The position numbers and the translations under genes were made by a program. Positions 5,292 to 9,176 of a DNA stretch of 9,176 nt are shown here, piece after piece (position 1 is the first letter of the stretch; every line of letters begins with the position of its first letter). The DNA lies in contig JADFPM010000096.1 in NCBI GenBank assembly GCA_022562335.1, forward strand, positions 1 to 9,176, given 5' to 3'. Below the pieces are notes generated by a model. It ran no database searches and was not told where the DNA came from. It saw only the letters and a list, made by a program, of their open reading frames with translations. Origin of the DNA: Chloroflexota bacterium (lineage in GTDB: Bacteria; Chloroflexota; Dehalococcoidia; Lucifugimonadales; UBA3495).

Positions 5292-5361
5292 ATGCTTTTT
5301 GCCGTAACAAAAAAATAGGCGCACCGCAACCACCGTCGGTGCGCTGGCGTTCATCGTATTG
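5292..5361 (+). other. Probable true N-terminus of the surface protein, one frame off
   Basis: An ATG at 5292 begins MLFAVTKK but meets a TAG right after the A7 run at 5309-5315. If one A of that run were absent, the frame would join the large ORF and give MLFAVTKNRRTATTVGALA plus FIVLASLLINAYLL, a convincing positively charged plus hydrophobic signal/anchor. In the actual frame the ORF is open only from 5308 (TAA at 5305-5307), with no ATG, GTG or TTG before 5359. Either the assembly has a homopolymer error, or the gene is broken, or slippage on A7 restores it. Confidence 0.5.
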
Positions 5362-8300
5362 GCAAGCCTGTTGATAAACGCATATCTGTTGCGCTCGACC
5401 GACGTTGCCCTGGGCACTCCGCTCGGTTCTTCCGCCATCACCATCGATGGGACGCTGAGCGATTGGGGCACCCCTTCATCTCCAATTACAGGAATAGCGG
5501 TGAGTGAGGATGGCTCCGATGCTGCCGACCAGCCTAACAGCGACGCCAGCGACCTCAATTTTTTCTGGGCGGGTATGTCGACCCAGGCAACAAGTGGCGC
5601 CACTTCATCCAGTTCATCCAACCCCATCCAGAATTTTTACTTTCGAATCGATACCCAGGAAACCGGATCGTCCCTGAGCCAGAAGTACAACATCCAGTTG
5701 AATCTTGGTCTCGCCAACTCCGGCAAGGCCGACCACCTGTTGCAGGTCTTCGCCAATGCGAATGATGGCTCAGATGAGGTCGAGTTAGTCCTTTATCAGT
5801 ACCAAACCCCCTTCCCACCGATCGGGGCGAACACCACCGGAAATCTTGACGACAAGGTGACAAACAAAACCAAGTTCGGAGGTTTCACCGGCGACTTGGG
5901 CGACACCGCCGCCGCCGGCGAGATCGGGACATATGACGACGGTGGCACGACAAAATTAGGCGTGGAAGTGAAGATTCCGGTGAACTGGTTCTCCGCCGCC
6001 GGCGATGATTATGGCGGTCTTATCGTCGCCGATGGGACTGGAGCGTCGGCGGTGGTGACCTCCGTATTCTCAAGCGTGGGTGGCTTGGGCGGAGTGGGCG
6101 CCCTCAAAGACACGCTGAGGGCGAGCAATGGAGAGATCAACCTCACAAGCACCAGCACCACGACGGGTGAAACGGTTATTGTCGATTTGACCCTTAGCCG
6201 AGTCGGCATCACATCTTCGGCACAAACCCTGACGGCGGGGGCCGCGTCATCAACCTACACGGTAGAATCCCAAGACGGCCTGGGCGCAGCCATCAACGTG
6301 ACCAGCGACCTTACGATCGATCTGAGTTCTAACGTGGGAACCGGCACTTTCAGCACCACATCCGGTGGGACCTATACCTCAACCCTCAGCGTCACCATCT
6401 CATCGGGCGGCAGCACGGCCACATTTTTCTACAAGGACGAGACCGCCGGCACCCCTACCATCACCGCCGCGGAAAATCCCAGCAGCCTGGATCTAATCAA
6501 CGCCACCCAGCAGCAAACCGTGAACGCTGGGACGGTCAATAAACTGGTATTCACCACCCCGGCGCGCTCGGTGCCAACGAACACCGCTTCGGAGGCTATC
6601 ACCGCCCAGACCCAGGACACCTTTGGGAATGTAAAAACCGTCGGCAGCGACACCACCATCGCCTTCAGTTCCGACACTGGCGGTGGCACCTTTAGCGCCA
6701 CCGCCGGAGGGTCCTATTCTTTAACACTTGATATCGTCATCTCAACCGGCTCCAATTCGGCCACCGTTTACTACAAGGACTCCGCCACTGGCAGCCCCAC
6801 CATCACCGCCGCCAGCGCGGGTCTAACCAGCGCGACTCAAACGCAGACCATCGCCGCCCTGACGGTAGCCGTGACCTATAGCATCAACCGGGCGGTGAAA
6901 GGGGGCGAGTCACTCACTATCACCGCCACGTTCACCCCGGCGGTAAAGGTCGGCTCGACCCCTACGATAGCGATAGATACCTCGGACGTGGATCAAGCCG
7001 CCACCAATATGTCGGGCGCCACGACGGTCTGGACCTTTGCCTACACCGTTCCTTCGGGATCGAGCAACGACGGCACGGCCACCGTGACCATCGCCGCCGT
7101 CAACTCCAGCGACGACCCTAACGCCACCGCGACAAACAATACTTTTACCATAGACAACACCGCTCCCACAGTGGCCTTGACCTACAGTCCCGTCAGGGCG
7201 GTGAAGAACACCGACACCCTTAACATCACGGCCACTTTCAACGAGGCGATCAACGGGACGCCCCAGATCGCCATCAACACTTCAAACACCGACCTATCCG
7301 CCACCAACATGACCGATTCAGGAGACCAGATCACCTGGACCTTTTCCTACAACGTACCCACAAACAGTGAAGGCACGACCACGGTAACCATATCCGGCGC
7401 CACCGACTCGGCGACGAATGCGAACGCCACCGCTTCCAATAATACATTTACCATCGATGACACCGGCCCCACGGTGGCCATAACCTATAGCCCTAACCGC
7501 CCGGTGAAGGATGCGGATACGCTGACTATCACCGCTACATTCAGCGAGACAGTCACCGGTACGCCCCAGATATCTATCGACACCACAGACACGGATTTGA
7601 CCTCCACCGCGATGACCGATTCGGGAGACCAGACGGTCTGGACCTACGCCTACGATGTTACGTCCGGCAGCAACGGCACGGCCACCATAACCATAAGCAA
7701 CGCCACCGACTCGGCCCTGAACGGCGCCGGCTCCGCCACCAACAATACCTTTACCATCGATAACACCCCTCCGACGGTGGCCCTGACTTATAGCCCCGAC
7801 CGCACGGTGGTGGACGCGGATACGCTGACTATCACCGCCACGTTCAGTGAGACCATCACCGGGACACCGCAGATCGCCATCGATGCATCGGACCAGGACC
7901 TTTCCGCCACCGATATGACCGATTCAGGGGACCAGACCATCTGGACTTATTCCTACGATGTACCAAACGTCGACAGCACGGCCACTGTCACGATCACGGC
8001 CACAGATTCGGCGTTGAATGAAAATACCGCCGCCACGAACGACACATTTACCATAGAATTCAAGGCCTCCGGCGGCAGTCAAACCGGCCTTGCTGCTACC
8101 TATGTCCAGATTCCCAAGGCCGACCTTGCCATCACCATCGAGGTTTCGCCGGACGCGGTCCACGTGGGTGAAGACCTCACTTATTCCTTGACTGTGTTGA
8201 ACGGGGGCCCGTCGGCGGCCTTGGGTGTCACCTTACGGGACACTCTGCCCGCAGGTGTCACTCACGTCTCCACGTCCACCAGCCAAGGGACCTGTGACGG

Positions 8301-9084
8301 GTCAACCTCGGTCATCTGCAATCTTGGGACCATTAGCGCCGGTCTGAAGGCGGCAGTGGAGATCGTGGTCACGGTAGACGCCTCAGGAGACATCACAAAC
8401 GTAGCCTCCGTGTCCGGCGCCCGGACCGACCCGAATCTGGCCAATAACTCCAGCCGGGTGACCCACTCGGCCACTTCCGCGCTGTCGGTGGAGGTGAATT
8501 ACAGTCCCAAAGGCCCCGTGCAAGCCGGCGAGACCCTGGTGATAACCGTCACCTTTAATCAAACGGTGAAAGGAATACCCACGATCTCGATCGATACCCA
8601 AGGCATTGATCTGGAAGCCGTGGAGATGACAGAGGGCGGCGGCGGGAAGGTCTGGACCTACCGGTATGTGGTGCCTGAGGGCAGCGATGGTGTGGCCACG
8701 GTGACCGTCTCGGGAGCCACGGACCTTTCTGGCGATCAGATCCCCCAGGCCGCCGCCGGCCGGCCACGCCGCAACGAAGAGTTACTGGCCCAAGTGGAAC
8801 GTGCCCTCGAGACCGCCGGGATCGACCACGCGCATTGGCATGACAGCATTCCGCAATCGCCGGTCCGACTGCCCAAGAGCGATTACAAGCGGCTCACGAC
8901 GCGGTTGTATTTTGAGGACGTGACGCTGCGGCAATTGGCCGCCTTCGCCCACGACCTGGAAGCCGCGGATTCGACCCTAGCCGTATCCGCCGTGAACATC
9001 ACCAACCGACGCTTGGAGGGAAGCGATTTTGACGTCGATCTGGCGGTCTCGTACCTGGTCTACAATCCTCGCGTGCCTGGTTAA
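5359..9084 (+). CDS. Large multidomain Ig-repeat surface protein with PilO/GspM-like C-terminus
   Basis: From the TTG at 5359 the ORF encodes 1241 residues. Residues 2-12 are the end of a hydrophobic segment that continues upstream in the open frame (NRRTATTVGALAFIVLAS), so the true protein is longer and membrane-anchored or secreted. Next come a CBM9/DOMON-like domain (about 27-254, ITIDGTLSDW), two Ig-like repeats with YKD-x(4)-G-x-PTITA ends (about 283-393 and 394-500), four Ig-like repeats of another type (502-603, 604-704, 705-805, 806-901; TYSP..V, TITATF, NNTFTIDN), a DUF11-like domain (921-1036) with two Cys (GTCDGSTSVICN), a fifth such repeat (1042-1134), and a C-terminal domain (1135-1241) with LTTRLYFEDVTLRQLAAFAHDLE as in PilO/GspM proteins. 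It is rich in Thr/Ser/Asp and nearly Cys-free, as extracellular proteins often are. An envelope-surface or adhesin-like role is inferred; no enzymatic motif is visible. Confidence 0.8.
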   Translation: MASLLINAYLLRSTDVALGTPLGSSAITIDGTLSDWGTPSSPITGIAVSEDGSDAADQPNSDASDLNFFWAGMSTQATSGATSSSSSNPIQNFYFRIDTQETGSSLSQKYNIQLNLGLANSGKADHLLQVFANANDGSDEVELVLYQYQTPFPPIGANTTGNLDDKVTNKTKFGGFTGDLGDTAAAGEIGTYDDGGTTKLGVEVKIPVNWFSAAGDDYGGLIVADGTGASAVVTSVFSSVGGLGGVGALKDTLRASNGEINLTSTSTTTGETVIVDLTLSRVGITSSAQTLTAGAASSTYTVESQDGLGAAINVTSDLTIDLSSNVGTGTFSTTSGGTYTSTLSVTISSGGSTATFFYKDETAGTPTITAAENPSSLDLINATQQQTVNAGTVNKLVFTTPARSVPTNTASEAITAQTQDTFGNVKTVGSDTTIAFSSDTGGGTFSATAGGSYSLTLDIVISTGSNSATVYYKDSATGSPTITAASAGLTSATQTQTIAALTVAVTYSINRAVKGGESLTITATFTPAVKVGSTPTIAIDTSDVDQAATNMSGATTVWTFAYTVPSGSSNDGTATVTIAAVNSSDDPNATATNNTFTIDNTAPTVALTYSPVRAVKNTDTLNITATFNEAINGTPQIAINTSNTDLSATNMTDSGDQITWTFSYNVPTNSEGTTTVTISGATDSATNANATASNNTFTIDDTGPTVAITYSPNRPVKDADTLTITATFSETVTGTPQISIDTTDTDLTSTAMTDSGDQTVWTYAYDVTSGSNGTATITISNATDSALNGAGSATNNTFTIDNTPPTVALTYSPDRTVVDADTLTITATFSETITGTPQIAIDASDQDLSATDMTDSGDQTIWTYSYDVPNVDSTATVTITATDSALNENTAATNDTFTIEFKASGGSQTGLAATYVQIPKADLAITIEVSPDAVHVGEDLTYSLTVLNGGPSAALGVTLRDTLPAGVTHVSTSTSQGTCDGSTSVICNLGTISAGLKAAVEIVVTVDASGDITNVASVSGARTDPNLANNSSRVTHSATSALSVEVNYSPKGPVQAGETLVITVTFNQTVKGIPTISIDTQGIDLEAVEMTEGGGGKVWTYRYVVPEGSDGVATVTVSGATDLSGDQIPQAAAGRPRRNEELLAQVERALETAGIDHAHWHDSIPQSPVRLPKSDYKRLTTRLYFEDVTLRQLAAFAHDLEAADSTLAVSAVNITNRRLEGSDFDVDLAVSYLVYNPRVPG
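6862..8061 (+). repeat. Four tandem ~303-bp coding repeats (Ig-like type B)
   Basis: The units start at 6862, 7168, 7471 and 7774 and are 306, 303, 303 and about 288 bases long. They encode T-V-A-(V/L/I)-TYS-x-R at the start and NNTFTID at the end; units 2-4 also share MTDSGDQ and GTPQI. Units 3 and 4 share an identical 23-base stretch (7513-7535 and 7816-7838, exactly 303 apart), which points to recent duplication. Unit 1 is more diverged and lacks DSGDQ. Confidence 0.85.
8482..8760 (+). repeat. Fifth, separated copy of the Ig-like type B repeat
   Basis: After the DUF11-like domain the protein resumes LSVEVNYSPKGPVQAGETLVITVTF and GIPTISIDTQGIDLEAVEMTEGGG, then VWTYRYVVPEGSDGVATVTVSGATD, following the type B pattern. 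It lacks the closing NNTFTID strand and runs into an Ala-rich linker before the C-terminal domain. Confidence 0.7.
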
Positions 9085-9176
9085 CGGGACGGCAACTCTT
9101 GGCTCTGGATGACTCGCTCCCTTGCCGTTGCCTACACGCGCGTAGTGTCCAAATACTCGAACGACCGCAACCGCTT
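9085..9176. other. Window end, no feature assigned
   Basis: 92 bases follow the TAA at 9082-9084. An ATG at 9109 opens a frame (MTRSLAVAYTRVVSKYSN) to the window edge, but there is no ribosome binding site and a second frame is open as well. A further gene may begin here; it cannot be supported from this fragment. Confidence 0.3.

Noticed and set aside
6862..8061. Regular repeats considered as a CRISPR array
   Set aside because: The period is 303 bases, the repeats are in frame and coding, and there are no short identical repeats with unique spacers.
9109..9176. Start of a next gene at ATG 9109
   Set aside because: There is no ribosome binding site, a second frame is also open, and only 22 codons are visible.

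Overview
The window has a GC-rich bacterial look: Shine-Dalgarno sites, sigma70-type promoter candidates and GTG/TTG starts. No gene fixes the taxon. The Rieske ring-hydroxylating oxygenase operon, the large Ig-repeat surface protein with a PilO/GspM-like end, and an intergenic repeat of the TGTCATTCTGAG type would suit an environmental Chloroflexota (SAR202/Dehalococcoidia-like) genome, but that is inference only.

Left half (1-3500, minus strand). In the direction of transcription: an aldo/keto reductase (GTG start, 3500-2460), the Rieske oxygenase alpha subunit (2250-874), an unrecognised 77-residue protein (694-461), and the oxygenase beta subunit (from 338, cut by the window edge). Each gene has its own ribosome binding site. 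The gaps are 209, 179 and 122 bases, and the last two carry stem-loops on the transcript. Alpha and beta would form the terminal oxygenase of a Rieske dioxygenase. The reductase could act on an upstream or downstream carbonyl, but the substrate cannot be read from the sequence.

Centre (3501-3955). A 455-base divergent intergenic region holds promoter-like sequences and two clear inverted repeats. It is followed on the plus strand by msrA, peptide methionine sulfoxide reductase (3956-4498).

Right half (4499-9176). An 850-base stretch without a convincing gene holds a hairpin, a 13-codon mini-ORF behind a full-length Shine-Dalgarno sequence, a nested inverted repeat abutting a good sigma70 promoter (TTGACA-N17-TACTAT), and further small hairpins. 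It leads into one very large plus-strand ORF (to 9084). This encodes an N-terminal membrane segment, a CBM9/DOMON-like domain, two Ig-like repeats of one type, four tandem ~101-residue Ig-like repeats of a second type, a DUF11-like domain, a fifth repeat of the second type, and a C-terminal domain resembling PilO/GspM pilus or secretion proteins. The ORF has no good in-frame start before its hydrophobic segment. An upstream ATG lies one frame off, separated by a run of seven A, so the true N-terminus is disputed.

The most notable points are the PilO/GspM-like end on an Ig-repeat protein, its frame-broken start, the long structured leader in front of it, and the small conserved-looking protein between the oxygenase subunits.
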